Assembly (NCBI RefSeq): GCF_000190475.1
Contig: NZ_AEWH01000008.1
Coordinates: 1 to 64,000 of the forward strand
Source of the DNA: Ornithinibacillus scapharcae TW25
Lineage (GTDB): Bacteria; Bacillota; Bacilli; Bacillales; Amphibacillaceae
DNA: 64,000 bases
Reading direction: 5' to 3'
The notes beneath the pieces were generated by a model. That model had not been told where the DNA came from. It saw only the letters and a list, made by a program, of their open reading frames with translations, and ran no database searches. Numbering within the stretch: position 1 is the first letter of the stretch; each line of letters opens with the position of its first letter. This document shows, one piece after another, positions 20,852 through 30,051 of the stretch. The position numbers and the translations under genes are program-made.

Positions 20852-22392
20852 GAGTTTTCACTCCTAGAAGTAATACCAGTTTGTGATCGAATATAGAAAC
20901 GTCTAAATTCTGCTTCTGTTTGCGCTTGTTTAGAGGAGCATATTGTTCCAAGGTATGCACCAAGAAAACCTATTGGAATAGAAATGATTCCTGGATTATA
21001 TAGGGAAATCACCGCATCCCTAGCAATCCAACCACCATCCGAGTTCATAATATGTGGACCTAATAAGACGAGAACTAACGAGGCTAAAAGCCCACTCACC
21101 ATCCCAATGATAGCTCCAACTTGAGTAAACCGCTTCCAGTAAATTGTTAAAATTAATACCGGAAAATTACTAGAAGCTGCAACAATAAATGTCATTGAAA
21201 CTAGAAATGTAACATTGATTGCTTCCAGCTGTAAAGCAAACATGGTGGAGATGAAACCAATGCCCAACGCTGTCCAACGGGCAGCTTTTAATTGTTCTAA
21301 TTCAGTTGATTTTCCTTTTTTAAATATATGATGAAAAATATCATGAGAAAACGCAGTAGTCGCGGAAATTACCAAGCCCGCTACCACAGCAACAATCGTC
21401 GTAAAAGCTATCGCTGATACAAATGCTAGCAGGAAATCTCCACCAACTTCCTTGGCCAATAGAGGCGCTGCCAGGTTACCGGTCGGATCTATTGCTATCA
21501 GTTTGTCAAATCCGAGCAAAGCAACCGTTCCTAAGCCTAATACTAGTGTCATTATATAGAAAGTTCCAATAATCCAAGTCGAGCTAATTAATGAACGACG
21601 CACCTCAAATGTATTTCTAACCGTAAACAATCGAATAAGTATATGCGGCAGTCCAGCAGTCCCTAGAACTAATGCTAGTTGTAGGGATAAGAATTCTAAT
21701 GGATTGCCAAACTGATGCCCTGGAAGAAAAAAGCTCTCTCCTAAAGGACTACCAGTTTTTACTTTTTCTAAAAGATAAGGTAAATTCCAATTCATATTGG
21801 AGAACACAATTAGTGCCAGTAGAAATGTTCCTGACATGAGTACAACTGTTTTCACTATTTGCACCCATGACGTAGCGACCATCCCACCAAACACAACATA
21901 TATCGTCATCAATCCACCAATAACTAAGACCGAAATGGAATAATCAATATTTAATAACAAACGAAGTAAAAATCCTGAGGCAACTAGCTGGGGAATCATA
22001 TATAAAATCGAAATCATAAAAGCACCAATAGCCATAATCATGCGCATTTGACCGCTTGGGAAGCGAGAGCAAATCACATCTCCTAACGAATATTTCCCTA
22101 ATCGATGAACTGGCTCCGCCACTAGAAATAACACCACAATATAGGACACGAGAAATCCTATCGAATATAAAAAACCGTCATACCCACTAATTGCAATCAT
22201 TCCTACAATCCCCAGAAACGATGCAGCACTAATAAAATCACCAGCGATAGCCATTCCATTCTGAAAACCAGTTAGACTACCAGATGCAATATAGAAACGA
22301 TTTGTTGTATTACTTCTTCTTGCTGCCCAGTACGTGATGATAAGGGTACATACAATGATACAAACGAAGAATAAAAAATAGGTAAGATTCAC
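20848..22392 (-). CDS. Sodium:solute symporter (SSS family, ActP-like), regulated pair
   Basis: A 514-residue, roughly 13-helix symporter clearly paralogous to the 13418-14947 protein (ITYWAARRSNTTNRFYIASG, MAIAGDFISAASFLGIVGM). It starts with GTG 22392, overlaps the DUF485 stop by 4 bases and has GGAGG upstream. Being in one operon with LytS/LytR suggests that its substrate, probably a short carboxylate, is the signal or controlled nutrient. Confidence 0.9.
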   Translation of the reverse strand: MNLTYFLFFVCIIVCTLIITYWAARRSNTTNRFYIASGSLTGFQNGMAIAGDFISAASFLGIVGMIAISGYDGFLYSIGFLVSYIVVLFLVAEPVHRLGKYSLGDVICSRFPSGQMRMIMAIGAFMISILYMIPQLVASGFLLRLLLNIDYSISVLVIGGLMTIYVVFGGMVATSWVQIVKTVVLMSGTFLLALIVFSNMNWNLPYLLEKVKTGSPLGESFFLPGHQFGNPLEFLSLQLALVLGTAGLPHILIRLFTVRNTFEVRRSLISSTWIIGTFYIMTLVLGLGTVALLGFDKLIAIDPTGNLAAPLLAKEVGGDFLLAFVSAIAFTTIVAVVAGLVISATTAFSHDIFHHIFKKGKSTELEQLKAARWTALGIGFISTMFALQLEAINVTFLVSMTFIVAASSNFPVLILTIYWKRFTQVGAIIGMVSGLLASLVLVLLGPHIMNSDGGWIARDAVISLYNPGIISIPIGFLGAYLGTICSSKQAQTEAEFRRFYIRSQTGITSRSENS

Positions 22393-22664
22393 TTCAACTC
22401 CTCCCGCTTAATGCCATTGATCTTTTCCTCGAGTTTTTTAGCATTTACATGGTACCCCCACCCAACTAACCATGTCATTGGTATTTGCATAAAGGCATAT
22501 ACCCATGCCCAAGTTAGCCCTGGAATAAAGCTTGTACGATTCATCAGATCTGGAAGGAGAGTAAGGGAAAGAGGAAGCATAAAATAGAATAAAAAAACAA
22601 GCATTAACGTTGGAATTAACATCTTTTTCCTTTCACGAATCAAAGCTAAAACTCGTTCTTCCAT
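22389..22664 (-). CDS. DUF485 domain membrane protein, second copy
   Basis: A 91-residue protein with two hydrophobic segments (LIPTLMLVFLFYFMLPL and WAWVYAFMQIPMTWLVGW), first gene of the DUF485-symporter-LytS-LytR operon. ATG 22664 is chosen because AGGAGG lies 7 bases upstream; the longer frame lacks one. Confidence 0.82.
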   Translation of the reverse strand: MEERVLALIRERKKMLIPTLMLVFLFYFMLPLSLTLLPDLMNRTSFIPGLTWAWVYAFMQIPMTWLVGWGYHVNAKKLEEKINGIKREELK

Positions 22665-22879
22665 TCCAACTCCTCCTAAAGAACAAAACATAAATTCAGT
22701 AAATTGTTTTAATTCCAAAATAGCGGATAATTAGGAGGTTGTAAAGATATTTGATTGTTGTATGGATAGCTTTAAAGTCAGGCTTTTGGTACCACAAGTA
22801 ATTCTTTCTATTGGACATACCATCATCCTTCCACTTCATAAAATAATAAGGCACTACTGTTTTCGATGAATAACACTTT

Positions 22880-23254
22880 CTACTTTTTGTTCCAATCTTG
22901 TATTAACTCATTAAATTGTTTGATAGAACTGTCGGTTAAAGAATAAATGGTATGTGTATCTACCGTATTCATAATCGTCCCGGACTTTTCATCCAACCAG
23001 AGGAAATAGGTTCGCTCTCCCAATTCCATTCTGTATTCAGGATCTGCCATATCGACAATTCCGGCTACCTTCTTCGCAGTACTAATTGCCCCTTCGATCA
23101 TTGATATTGTTTCACTGTCCTCTAATACCAACTTATTGAGACTGTTTTCCAAGTCGTAAATCGTTATTTTTTCAATGGTCTCCGCTTGCCCTTGACACCC
23201 CATTAGCCCTATAAATACTAGTACTAAGAAAATTAAAAAGTCCCTCTTCCCCAT
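22880..23254 (-). CDS. Putative lipoprotein (YhfM-like)
   Basis: A 124-residue secreted lipoprotein with a short signal peptide and the lipobox LMGC (Cys about residue 21). The mature part (KITIYDLENS, ISMIEGAISTAKKVAGIVDMADPEY, TYFLWLDEKSGTIMNT) resembles the YhfM-like domain of Bacillus lipoproteins of unknown function. ATG 23254 is preferred because the signal peptide then starts MGKRDFLIF. Monocistronic. Confidence 0.65.
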   Translation of the reverse strand: MGKRDFLIFLVLVFIGLMGCQGQAETIEKITIYDLENSLNKLVLEDSETISMIEGAISTAKKVAGIVDMADPEYRMELGERTYFLWLDEKSGTIMNTVDTHTIYSLTDSSIKQFNELIQDWNKK

Positions 23255-23327
23255 CGTTACGTCCCCCATTCTTTTAAGCCTTTCAATTAAGACGTCGGTT
23301 TGTCTATTTTTGTTTCAAAAAGTGAAA

Positions 23328-23355
23328 AAGAGCATATCCGTATCGATATGCTCTT
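23328..23355 (-). terminator. Terminator of the VOC gene pair
   Basis: AAGAGCATATC and GATATGCTCTT form an 11-bp stem, followed on the minus strand by TTTTCACTTTTTG. Confidence 0.88.
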
Positions 23356-23362
23356 GCACGTA

Positions 23363-23737
23363 CTATTTCTTTTCCATTACGGCAAAGTAATTCTCTTCAT
23401 AATCTGCAAAATTAAATACCCTTCCATTAGGCATTTCTACAATGTCTCCAACCGTAATATTCTTTACAGTTAGCTCTTGATGTAATTGTTCTAGGTCATT
23501 TGTATAAAACATGATAGAAGGTGTATCTAGGTTTAATTCAGGCTCCATTTGTGCAATTTTATCTTTATTATGAAGTACAAGACTAGTACCTCCATTAGGT
23601 GGGGCAATTTCAATCCATCTGAATTCTGGGCTTTCTTCCTCTGCTATTACCGAGAAACCAACTGCCTCCGTCCAAAACCTCATTGCCTCATCCTGATCAT
23701 GAACATACAACATAATTTGACCAATTGAACCAATCAT
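23363..23737 (-). CDS. VOC family (glyoxalase/bleomycin resistance-like) protein
   Basis: A 124-residue single VOC domain built of two beta-alpha-beta-beta-beta units (GQIMLYVHDQDEAMRFW, FYTNDLEQLHQEL, NGRVFNFADYEENYFAVME). Such proteins bind a metal and act as dioxygenases, isomerases or resistance proteins; the substrate cannot be told. It follows a second VOC gene by 33 bases and is probably cotranscribed with it. Confidence 0.85.
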   Translation of the reverse strand: MIGSIGQIMLYVHDQDEAMRFWTEAVGFSVIAEEESPEFRWIEIAPPNGGTSLVLHNKDKIAQMEPELNLDTPSIMFYTNDLEQLHQELTVKNITVGDIVEMPNGRVFNFADYEENYFAVMEKK

Positions 23738-23770
23738 TGCAACACCTCAGTTCTCTTATCAACTAAAATA

Positions 23771-24178
23771 TTATTGCGGAATAGCACTTTCATCCATGTA
23801 AAATAATTCACACTGATGTCCGTCAAGATCATGAAAACTAATTCCGTACATTGGGCCATTGTTTTTCGGCTCATAGTCCAAAATCCCACCTGCTTCTTTT
23901 ACCTTACTTGCCATATCATCAACAACTTCCTTTGAATCAACTGCAAGGGCTGTTAACACTTCAGAGGCTGTTGTATTATCAGCAATTTCCTTCTTCGTAA
24001 ACGTTTTAAAGTACTCCTCTACTAGTAGCATTGCATACATATTTTCCCCGATTACCATACATGTAGCATTTTCATCAGTGAAATAAGGATTAAACTCAAA
24101 TCCTAGTTTCCCGAAAAACTCCATTGTCTTACCTAAATCTTTTATTGGTAGATTGACAAACATTCCCTTGAAACCCAT
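23771..24178 (-). CDS. VOC family protein
   Basis: A 135-residue VOC domain protein (MFVNLPIKDLGKTMEFFGKLGFEFNP, HDLDGHQCELFYMD at the end). It belongs to the group often called glyoxalase/extradiol dioxygenase-like, typically linked to TetR regulators. ATG 24178 has AAAGGA 9 bases upstream. It is divergent from the TetR gene, with a perfect palindromic operator between them. Confidence 0.85.
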   Translation of the reverse strand: MGFKGMFVNLPIKDLGKTMEFFGKLGFEFNPYFTDENATCMVIGENMYAMLLVEEYFKTFTKKEIADNTTASEVLTALAVDSKEVVDDMASKVKEAGGILDYEPKNNGPMYGISFHDLDGHQCELFYMDESAIPQ

Positions 24179-24323
24179 TAAAACCATTCCTTTCCTACCT
24201 TAGTTTTGTCATAACTTTTCAAAGAGTTTTTGCTCGGTCGTTTACTATGTAAAGAAATAGATGATTTACTAATTTTACTTTTGTCAAGTTATACCAATTA
24301 TAGATTAATAAATAATTTTACTT

Positions 24324-24344
24324 TTGTAAAGTTAAACTTTACAA
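24324..24344. promoter_or_regulatory. Palindromic operator between VOC and TetR genes
   Basis: TTGTAAAGTT and AACTTTACAA flank one central base. A TATAAT follows at 24349-24354 in the TetR direction, so the palindrome sits between -35 and -10. A degenerate second copy (TTTTGTCAAGTTATACC) lies at 24279-24295. TetR autorepression and control of the VOC pair is the simplest reading. Confidence 0.65.
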
Positions 24345-24420
24345 TTAGTATAATAAACTTGATTTCATAACTTTTATTTCTTACCATTAGCTTAATGATA
24401 CATTTAGGAAGGTGAACATC

Positions 24421-25020
24421 TTGGGGAAAATTCGTGATGCAGAGCGAACTCGTAAAAAGATTTTGGAAGCTGCAAAAGAAGATTTTTTTGAAAAAGGCTA
24501 TAATGGTGCAAGGATTGAATCGATTGCCAAGAAGGCTGGAGTGAATAAACAATTAATATACCATTACTTTAAAGGTAAAGAGGAATTAATTAATGAAACC
24601 ATTGCAGATTTTGTTTCCACTGTTCCTCCTGTGAATTTAATATTACCTGCTAATCCAGCTCAAATTGCTTCATTTCGTTACAAAGTAAATCAGAATCATT
24701 TAATGGATTTCTTAAAATTTACCGCTTGGGAAGCGATTGAAAAAATCCCCCCGAATACCAATGGAGAAGATACTAGAAAGAAAGTGCTACAATCCTATGT
24801 CGATGATATGCGTTCCAAACAGGAAATGGGACTTGTTCCCGAAAGTCTTGACCCAGCTTTGATTACGCTAATGATGTCCAGTTTAACCATATACCCACTT
24901 CTTTATGAAAATGTGACAAGGTTAATAACTGGCCTAGAACCAGATGACCCTGAATTCCAGGAAAAATGGACTGAATTTCTGGACGAAATTAGTAAACGGA
25001 TTTTTAAAATGGATTCATGA
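24421..25020 (+). CDS. TetR/AcrR family transcriptional regulator
   Basis: A 199-residue repressor. The N-terminal helix-turn-helix (AERTRKKILEAAKEDFFEKGY, IESIAKKAGVNKQLIYHYFKGKEEL) is typical; the C-terminal part is a ligand-binding dimer domain. TTG 24421 is the likely start, 8 bases after AGGAAGG; a GTG at 24412 would overlap the ribosome site. It likely binds the palindrome at 24324-24344 and controls the divergent VOC genes. Confidence 0.88.
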   Translation: MGKIRDAERTRKKILEAAKEDFFEKGYNGARIESIAKKAGVNKQLIYHYFKGKEELINETIADFVSTVPPVNLILPANPAQIASFRYKVNQNHLMDFLKFTAWEAIEKIPPNTNGEDTRKKVLQSYVDDMRSKQEMGLVPESLDPALITLMMSSLTIYPLLYENVTRLITGLEPDDPEFQEKWTEFLDEISKRIFKMDS

Positions 25021-25029
25021 ATGCTTACC

Positions 25030-25061
25030 GAGGTACATAACTAGTACTTGCTATGTACCTC
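25030..25061 (+). terminator. Terminator of the TetR gene
   Basis: GAGGTACATA and TATGTACCTC form a 10-bp stem, followed by TTTATG. Confidence 0.75.
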
Positions 25062-25142
25062 TTTATGATGGTTTGATTAGCTAAAGCTAGACTTTGCACT
25101 CCGGGGTTACCAGGGACTATACTGTCCTATCACGACACGTTG

Positions 25143-25529
25143 TTACTTCCCCTCTGGTCTACTCACCAGCAATCCTTTATAACTTTCACGATAATACCAT
25201 GCCAAAAACCCTTCTAATACTACTAGCACGATCGCTAATACCAATAATTCTGCATCTACAAATAGGTGAAAGGCCAAAATATTTATGACAATACCTGCTA
25301 GTACCACAAGAATAAGTGGTATGTAACGGCGAATAATTAACATAATTCCAGCTACTATTTCGATACCCTTTTCAAGTGCCAGAAGGTAACCATCTCCTAA
25401 AAACTCCATTGCTGCTGGACTTGTTGGTGCAAAAGGCTCTAATCCAAATAGTACAAAATAGCCATTAATCCCAGCGCCTAAAAAAATTAGACCTAATATG
25501 ATTTCCATAATCCGTGCAGTAACTTTCAT
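25143..25529 (-). CDS. DoxX-like membrane protein
   Basis: A 128-residue protein with four hydrophobic segments (about 5-25, 52-68, 70-88, 92-112). The pattern (IMEIILGLIFLGAGINGYF near the start, LEKGIEIVAGIML in the middle) fits the DoxX family; function unclear. GGTGG lies 7 bases before ATG 25529. Upstream, TGTGTAAAACT and AGTTTTACA form a separated inverted repeat that could be an operator. Confidence 0.7.
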   Translation of the reverse strand: MKVTARIMEIILGLIFLGAGINGYFVLFGLEPFAPTSPAAMEFLGDGYLLALEKGIEIVAGIMLIIRRYIPLILVVLAGIVINILAFHLFVDAELLVLAIVLVVLEGFLAWYYRESYKGLLVSRPEGK

Positions 25530-25653
25530 CCTTATCCCACCCCTAAATTAGAATTTTGTGTAAAACTCTCACTTTTACTATACTACTTTTCAGAATATTA
25601 AATTAGGATAAAACACAAAGTTTTACATTGGGTTGATTATGGAATTACTTTTA

Positions 25654-26013
25654 TTACTGCTCTTCCTCAACGCTAGGACTTGCCTCTTGCCGGTTCTTCT
25701 GCCATATCATAAATTCAATGATGGGTTTTAATTCTTGTAGTGCCTCTTTTTCTAAGCCCAGCCTTCTTAATTCCTCAATAAAATCTACCCACTCTGGATC
25801 CAATACTTTTTCTGTTGAATCGATATCAATCAATTTTCGGATATCAACATTCAACACCTGTGCAATCTTAACTAATACTTGAATCGATGGATTATCATTT
25901 AGATTACGCTCAATATTACTTAGATAGGATTTTGAGATATCTGCTTTCTCTGCCAGTTCAGATAGGCTAAGTCCTTTTTCCCTCCTAATGGCACTGATAT
26001 TATAACCAATCAT
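25654..26013 (-). CDS. SinR-like XRE family repressor, last gene of the EPS operon
   Basis: A 119-residue regulator. Residues 1-60 are an XRE helix-turn-helix very close to SinR (IRREKGLSLSELAEKADISK, SYLSNIERNLNDNPSIQ). Residues 70-107 (DPEWVDFIEELRRLGLEKEALQEL, IEFMIWQK) match the SinR/SinI dimerisation hook. SinR represses biofilm matrix operons by binding GTTCTYT boxes, and such boxes occur in this operon's promoter (35149-35224). The gene overlaps galE by 14 bases and has GAGGT 8 bases upstream, so it is translated from the EPS mRNA itself. No sinI-like gene is nearby, so the antagonist is unknown. Confidence 0.88.
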   Translation of the reverse strand: MIGYNISAIRREKGLSLSELAEKADISKSYLSNIERNLNDNPSIQVLVKIAQVLNVDIRKLIDIDSTEKVLDPEWVDFIEELRRLGLEKEALQELKPIIEFMIWQKNRQEASPSVEEEQ

Positions 26014-27079
26014 AGCTCATGACCTCTTTTTTCAACGGCTTTATACGAGTTAGTTCATATCCATTCGGATTGTTTCGTTGCCATTTCCAAGCATCATGAC
26101 ACATGGAGTCTATTCCTCTTGTTGCTTCCCAACCAAGCTCTTCTTTTGCCTTGCTTACATCCGCAAAACTAAAGGCCACATCTCCCTTTCTTCGTGGTGC
26201 GATTAAATACGGGATAATTTTTCCTGTTACACTTTCAAACTCCCTTAACATTTCAAAGACACTATAGCCTTTACCAGTGCCTAAGTTATAAACATTTACG
26301 CCACTGGAACTAGATAGATTATGTAACGCATAGAGATGTCCTTTGGCTAAATCGGTGACATGGATATAATCTCTAATTCCTGTACCATCAGGTGTTGGAT
26401 AATCGTCACCATAAATAAAAAGAGCAGGTAATTTACCGACTACAACCTTTGATAAATATGGGAATAAATTCGCTGGAATCCCTTTAGGGTTCTCCCCTAT
26501 CAATCCACTCTTATGGGCTCCAACAGGGTTAAAATATCGCAAAATACGTATACACCAATCCGTATTTGAATCGAAAATATCGCGAAGCATCTCCTCAATT
26601 AACCGTTTTGTGTGCCCATATGGATTCGTCGGACCTAGTGGATGTTTCTCTGAAATGGCTTCATATTTCTCCACAGGGGCATAAACGGTTGCAGATGAGC
26701 TAAATACTAAGCTGGTGACATTAAATTCCTGCATGACTTCACATAATGTCATCGTTCCCTCTATATTGTTCCGATAATATTTCATTGGGTCTGAAGTGGA
26801 TTCCCGTACAGACTTATATCCTGCCAAATGAATCACACTATCAATTTGATGGAGGGAGAATACCTTTTTTAAATTCTTCTTATCTAGCAAATTCACATAA
26901 TAAACGTGAAAAGACTTCCCTGTAATCTCTCTTACTCGTCGCAATCCCTCTAATGTGCTTGTCGAAAAGTTATCAATTACAACGATTTCATACCCATTTT
27001 CCAGTAATTCTACACATAAATGTGTTCCTATATATCCTGCACCACCAGTAACAAGAACTTTCAGATCAATCACCACCAA
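26000..27079 (-). CDS. galE: UDP-glucose 4-epimerase
   Basis: A protein of about 359 residues of the extended SDR family: NAD-binding GGAGYIG near the N-terminus, VFSSSATVYA, the catalytic Tyr-x-x-x-Lys (YGHTK) and RYFNPVGAH. It interconverts UDP-glucose and UDP-galactose (or the GlcNAc forms), supplying sugar for the exopolysaccharide. The start is uncertain: TTG 27079, GTG 27076 and GTG 27073 are all possible and no strong ribosome site is seen; it begins 7 bases after the upstream stop and is probably coupled. Confidence 0.92.
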   Translation of the reverse strand: MVVIDLKVLVTGGAGYIGTHLCVELLENGYEIVVIDNFSTSTLEGLRRVREITGKSFHVYYVNLLDKKNLKKVFSLHQIDSVIHLAGYKSVRESTSDPMKYYRNNIEGTMTLCEVMQEFNVTSLVFSSSATVYAPVEKYEAISEKHPLGPTNPYGHTKRLIEEMLRDIFDSNTDWCIRILRYFNPVGAHKSGLIGENPKGIPANLFPYLSKVVVGKLPALFIYGDDYPTPDGTGIRDYIHVTDLAKGHLYALHNLSSSSGVNVYNLGTGKGYSVFEMLREFESVTGKIIPYLIAPRRKGDVAFSFADVSKAKEELGWEATRGIDSMCHDAWKWQRNNPNGYELTRIKPLKKEVMSYDWL

Positions 27080-27086
27080 TCACCAA

Positions 27087-27887
27087 TTATTTAAGACCAT
27101 ATAATCGATTTAATATCTCATGTAAATTCTTTTCCCATTGAATAAAATTCAATCTAGCAACAATCATTCCTGCAATATCGAGGAATGCATAGACCAATGT
27201 TAAATAGAACTGATTCTCAAACAGAAATAAGTCTAGTAGAATGATGAAATAAAAGACATCATTCATAAAAATAGTTTTGATTAATTTTCTTAATTTGGAG
27301 TTCATAGGAGTTTTGATGCTATCCATATCGGAGTTACACTGTTTTTGATGGGTATGAAAATGATAATTCTTAGTTTGCCGAAGTAAGGCTTGTCGTATAA
27401 ATAACGCTTCGACGTCTTTCTGTGATATATCTAAGGGGGATAGCTCACTTAAGATGCCAACTAAAATAAATACAACCAGATAGATGATATCCTGTGTACC
27501 AGAATATAAGGCAAAACCTATGACAAAAAAGAACATCGGATGGCTAATGTTATGAACCAATCGATCTAAATACACGCCTTTTATCGAGGATGTATGGTTA
27601 ATACGAGCTATGTTGCCATCAACCGAGTCCAAACAAAGTGCGAAGAATGATACTAAAAATGCTAGCAAGATTACGAATGGCTGAGATTGAATAATTCCCT
27701 CATACGCCAACCCAGCAGCTAACACATTAATAGGTAGCATGGAAATTGTTATCATATTAGCTGAAACAGATGGGAATAGTTTCAAAATGAACCATGTTAA
27801 CCCAATGCCAGCTTTTCTTTTTAACATCGTATAATACGTTGTTGCTTCATCTACCTTTACATGACGTCTAATTTCTGCATATTTCAA
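27087..27887 (-). CDS. CDP-alcohol phosphatidyltransferase family protein (altered active site)
   Basis: A 266-residue membrane protein with about six hydrophobic segments. The family motif D(x2)DG(x2)AR(x8)G(x3)D(x3)D is seen as LDSVDGNIAR, then SIKGVYLDRLVH: all residues fit except the last Asp, which is His. In studied members that Asp acts as the base. Members normally transfer a phospho-alcohol from a CDP donor to another alcohol in the membrane. It overlaps the flippase gene by 4 bases in the EPS operon, which lacks a classical initiating sugar-phosphate transferase, so it may start or decorate the polymer. That is inference. Confidence 0.85.
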   Translation of the reverse strand: MKYAEIRRHVKVDEATTYYTMLKRKAGIGLTWFILKLFPSVSANMITISMLPINVLAAGLAYEGIIQSQPFVILLAFLVSFFALCLDSVDGNIARINHTSSIKGVYLDRLVHNISHPMFFFVIGFALYSGTQDIIYLVVFILVGILSELSPLDISQKDVEALFIRQALLRQTKNYHFHTHQKQCNSDMDSIKTPMNSKLRKLIKTIFMNDVFYFIILLDLFLFENQFYLTLVYAFLDIAGMIVARLNFIQWEKNLHEILNRLYGLK

Positions 27888-29155
27888 GAGGTTACCTCCT
27901 TTACTAATTTCGATTCTCTTACAGGAGAACGCTCTTTTTTTAGAATGATTACGAGAACTAGGAAAAGACTAATCAGTTTAATCAGAGAGGATAAGATTAA
28001 AGCATATGCCGCTCCATATACTCCATAAATTGGTACAAAAATAATACAACCTACTAAACTAACCAACAGCCATAAAGCGGCTAAATATGGTTGGGATTTA
28101 AAGTGTCTGGTTGCGATAATTCCCGTCCCTAAAAACATTGCTGGAAAATTGAACAATCCTGAAAGCATGATTAAGGCAAACAAGCCTGCGTAATCAGCGT
28201 AGGATGTAGTATAAATAATGGATAAAATGAACTTACCGAGTAAAAGAGCAATAACTACACCAATTACGCCCATGAGGCCCCCAATCCCACACAGGGAGAA
28301 TAATAGTTTTTTATACCCTGTTGTATTCTTTTCCTCGAATAACACAGCTAATAATGGTGCTGCTGGTTGCCTTAAGGAATTAGCTACCCGGTTCCCCGCT
28401 AGTACAATGTATAGAATTGCCACAAAATATCCTAGTTCTTCTTTTCCTAGGAAATATTCTACTAAATAACTTGGAACATTGGTGTTTAGGGATGTTAGCA
28501 ATCCCATTATCCCTAATGGAATAGTTAATTTCACTAATTGCCTCACCTTCACCCATTCAAAACTTGGCCGAAAGGATCCATATCTTTTTAATACTATACA
28601 ATCATAAAAAAGGAGAACTAACGTCCATACGATCAGTTGACCTACTATGGCAAATACTAAACTATGGGAGTAATATAGAATGATAGAAAATATAATAACC
28701 GTCAATACGCCTTTTATGATATTAGAGAACGTTATAAAATCCATTCGCTCATTTTTTTGTAAAAGACCATGAAGAATATCACTAATAAACTCTGGTAGCT
28801 TTGTTATCCCTATTAAAACAATGATCCAAGACGTGGTATACGTATAGTCAAAAATCCACACAGTGACTACAAACATAAGGAACGATAATCCAACTGCAAG
28901 TAATCTGGTACCCAAATAATGTTCAAACCCAAATTCCATTTTTGCATCTGTGACGAGCGACATTCTTAGTCTCATATCCGTTAGCATGACTATCGGTGCC
29001 GTGATTGCGAGTCCTAGGGCATATTGACCAACCATTTCTGGGGTTCCAAGCTTCGCAATCACAATTAGGAGTAACCATTGTGTGAAAGAATAAATGACTG
29101 TACCTACTAATGTCCAAGTCATATTTTTACGAAGTGATAGTTTTTCTAATACCAC
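27884..29155 (-). CDS. Oligosaccharide flippase (Wzx/MOP superfamily)
   Basis: A 423-residue protein with about 12 membrane segments, of the polysaccharide transporter branch of the MOP superfamily. It is expected to flip lipid-linked repeat units across the membrane for polymerisation by the Wzy-type protein at 31488-32750. Overlaps the next gene by 4 bases. Confidence 0.88.
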   Translation of the reverse strand: MVLEKLSLRKNMTWTLVGTVIYSFTQWLLLIVIAKLGTPEMVGQYALGLAITAPIVMLTDMRLRMSLVTDAKMEFGFEHYLGTRLLAVGLSFLMFVVTVWIFDYTYTTSWIIVLIGITKLPEFISDILHGLLQKNERMDFITFSNIIKGVLTVIIFSIILYYSHSLVFAIVGQLIVWTLVLLFYDCIVLKRYGSFRPSFEWVKVRQLVKLTIPLGIMGLLTSLNTNVPSYLVEYFLGKEELGYFVAILYIVLAGNRVANSLRQPAAPLLAVLFEEKNTTGYKKLLFSLCGIGGLMGVIGVVIALLLGKFILSIIYTTSYADYAGLFALIMLSGLFNFPAMFLGTGIIATRHFKSQPYLAALWLLVSLVGCIIFVPIYGVYGAAYALILSSLIKLISLFLVLVIILKKERSPVRESKLVKEVTS

Positions 29156-29186
29156 AGTGTTCCCCTCATTCTATTAGCCTAGATTT

Positions 29187-30032
29187 CTAAGCGTTATTGG
29201 TTAGATGGATCTTTTTGTGTTCGAACCGCTTTGCACGCAAGAACTCTGGCCTTTTTCTCATTTTTAACCAGAAAACAAATGTCGTCATTTTTCCGATGAT
29301 AGTCAGCGGGTATATTCGCTTATCGACATCGACAACCTGACCACCGAATTCCATCTTAAAACGATTAATCGAATCCTCATCACTTGCATCTGTATGGACA
29401 AATAATCCCCCAAAGTCAAACCACTTTATTCCCAATTTTCGAAAGCTTTTCATATCCTGCCAGTGCAAATAACGATTTGCTCTCCCAATCAGATTACGGA
29501 TTTGTTTGTTATCAAACCTAGCAGATGCTGAGTATAACAATGAACAGTATGTATCTGCTTTTACATAAGCATGGTAGCAGAGTACATTCCCTGATTCATC
29601 TGTTACATAGGAAATGATTAATGAATCCTGATCACTCAAACCTTTTAATCTGCCAAAGTTTCCTTTTGGTAGGTTCTTATATTTGGCAAAACGATCAAAA
29701 AAAGCAAGAAACTTTCTAATTTCATCCTCTTTCGGAGAAATTAATTCATAATATTGGATTGGATCCCTTTTACTGGCACGATTTATTTTATAGCGAGCGT
29801 TTTTATGAATATCCGTAAATATCTCTTCCTCAGGACGATCTAGATCAATGACTAATGTTTGCCCATAACTATGAAGGAAACCTCCTTTTGGAAAAGGAAG
29901 TGAGGAGGCTATCTTAGGAAATATTACATTAGACGAAATAACGATATCCACTCGGTCTCCTTTGTCCTTGTTCACACTTCCATAGATATCCATCATACGA
30001 ACGATTCCCCGCTTATATTGAACCTTTATCAT
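29187..30032 (-). CDS. FemAB/GNAT-like acyltransferase
   Basis: A protein of about 281 residues with a FemAB-like acyltransferase fold: YGQTLVIDLDRPEEEIFTDI, KNARYKINRASKRD, then YHAYVKADTYCSLLYSASARF and WFDFGGLFV. Such proteins, related to peptidoglycan-bridge enzymes, are common in EPS clusters and probably add an amino-acyl or acyl group to sugars. Start uncertain: ATG at 29993 (MMDIYGSV) or 30032. Confidence 0.7.
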   Translation of the reverse strand: MIKVQYKRGIVRMMDIYGSVNKDKGDRVDIVISSNVIFPKIASSLPFPKGGFLHSYGQTLVIDLDRPEEEIFTDIHKNARYKINRASKRDPIQYYELISPKEDEIRKFLAFFDRFAKYKNLPKGNFGRLKGLSDQDSLIISYVTDESGNVLCYHAYVKADTYCSLLYSASARFDNKQIRNLIGRANRYLHWQDMKSFRKLGIKWFDFGGLFVHTDASDEDSINRFKMEFGGQVVDVDKRIYPLTIIGKMTTFVFWLKMRKRPEFLRAKRFEHKKIHLTNNA

Positions 30033-30051
30033 TTCTTCAGCTCCTAATTAC

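Noticed and set aside
20064-20867. Long open frame (267 codons) on the + strand
   Set aside because: It lies fully antisense to the LytS gene, has no ribosome site, and its composition is that of a reversed membrane-protein gene.
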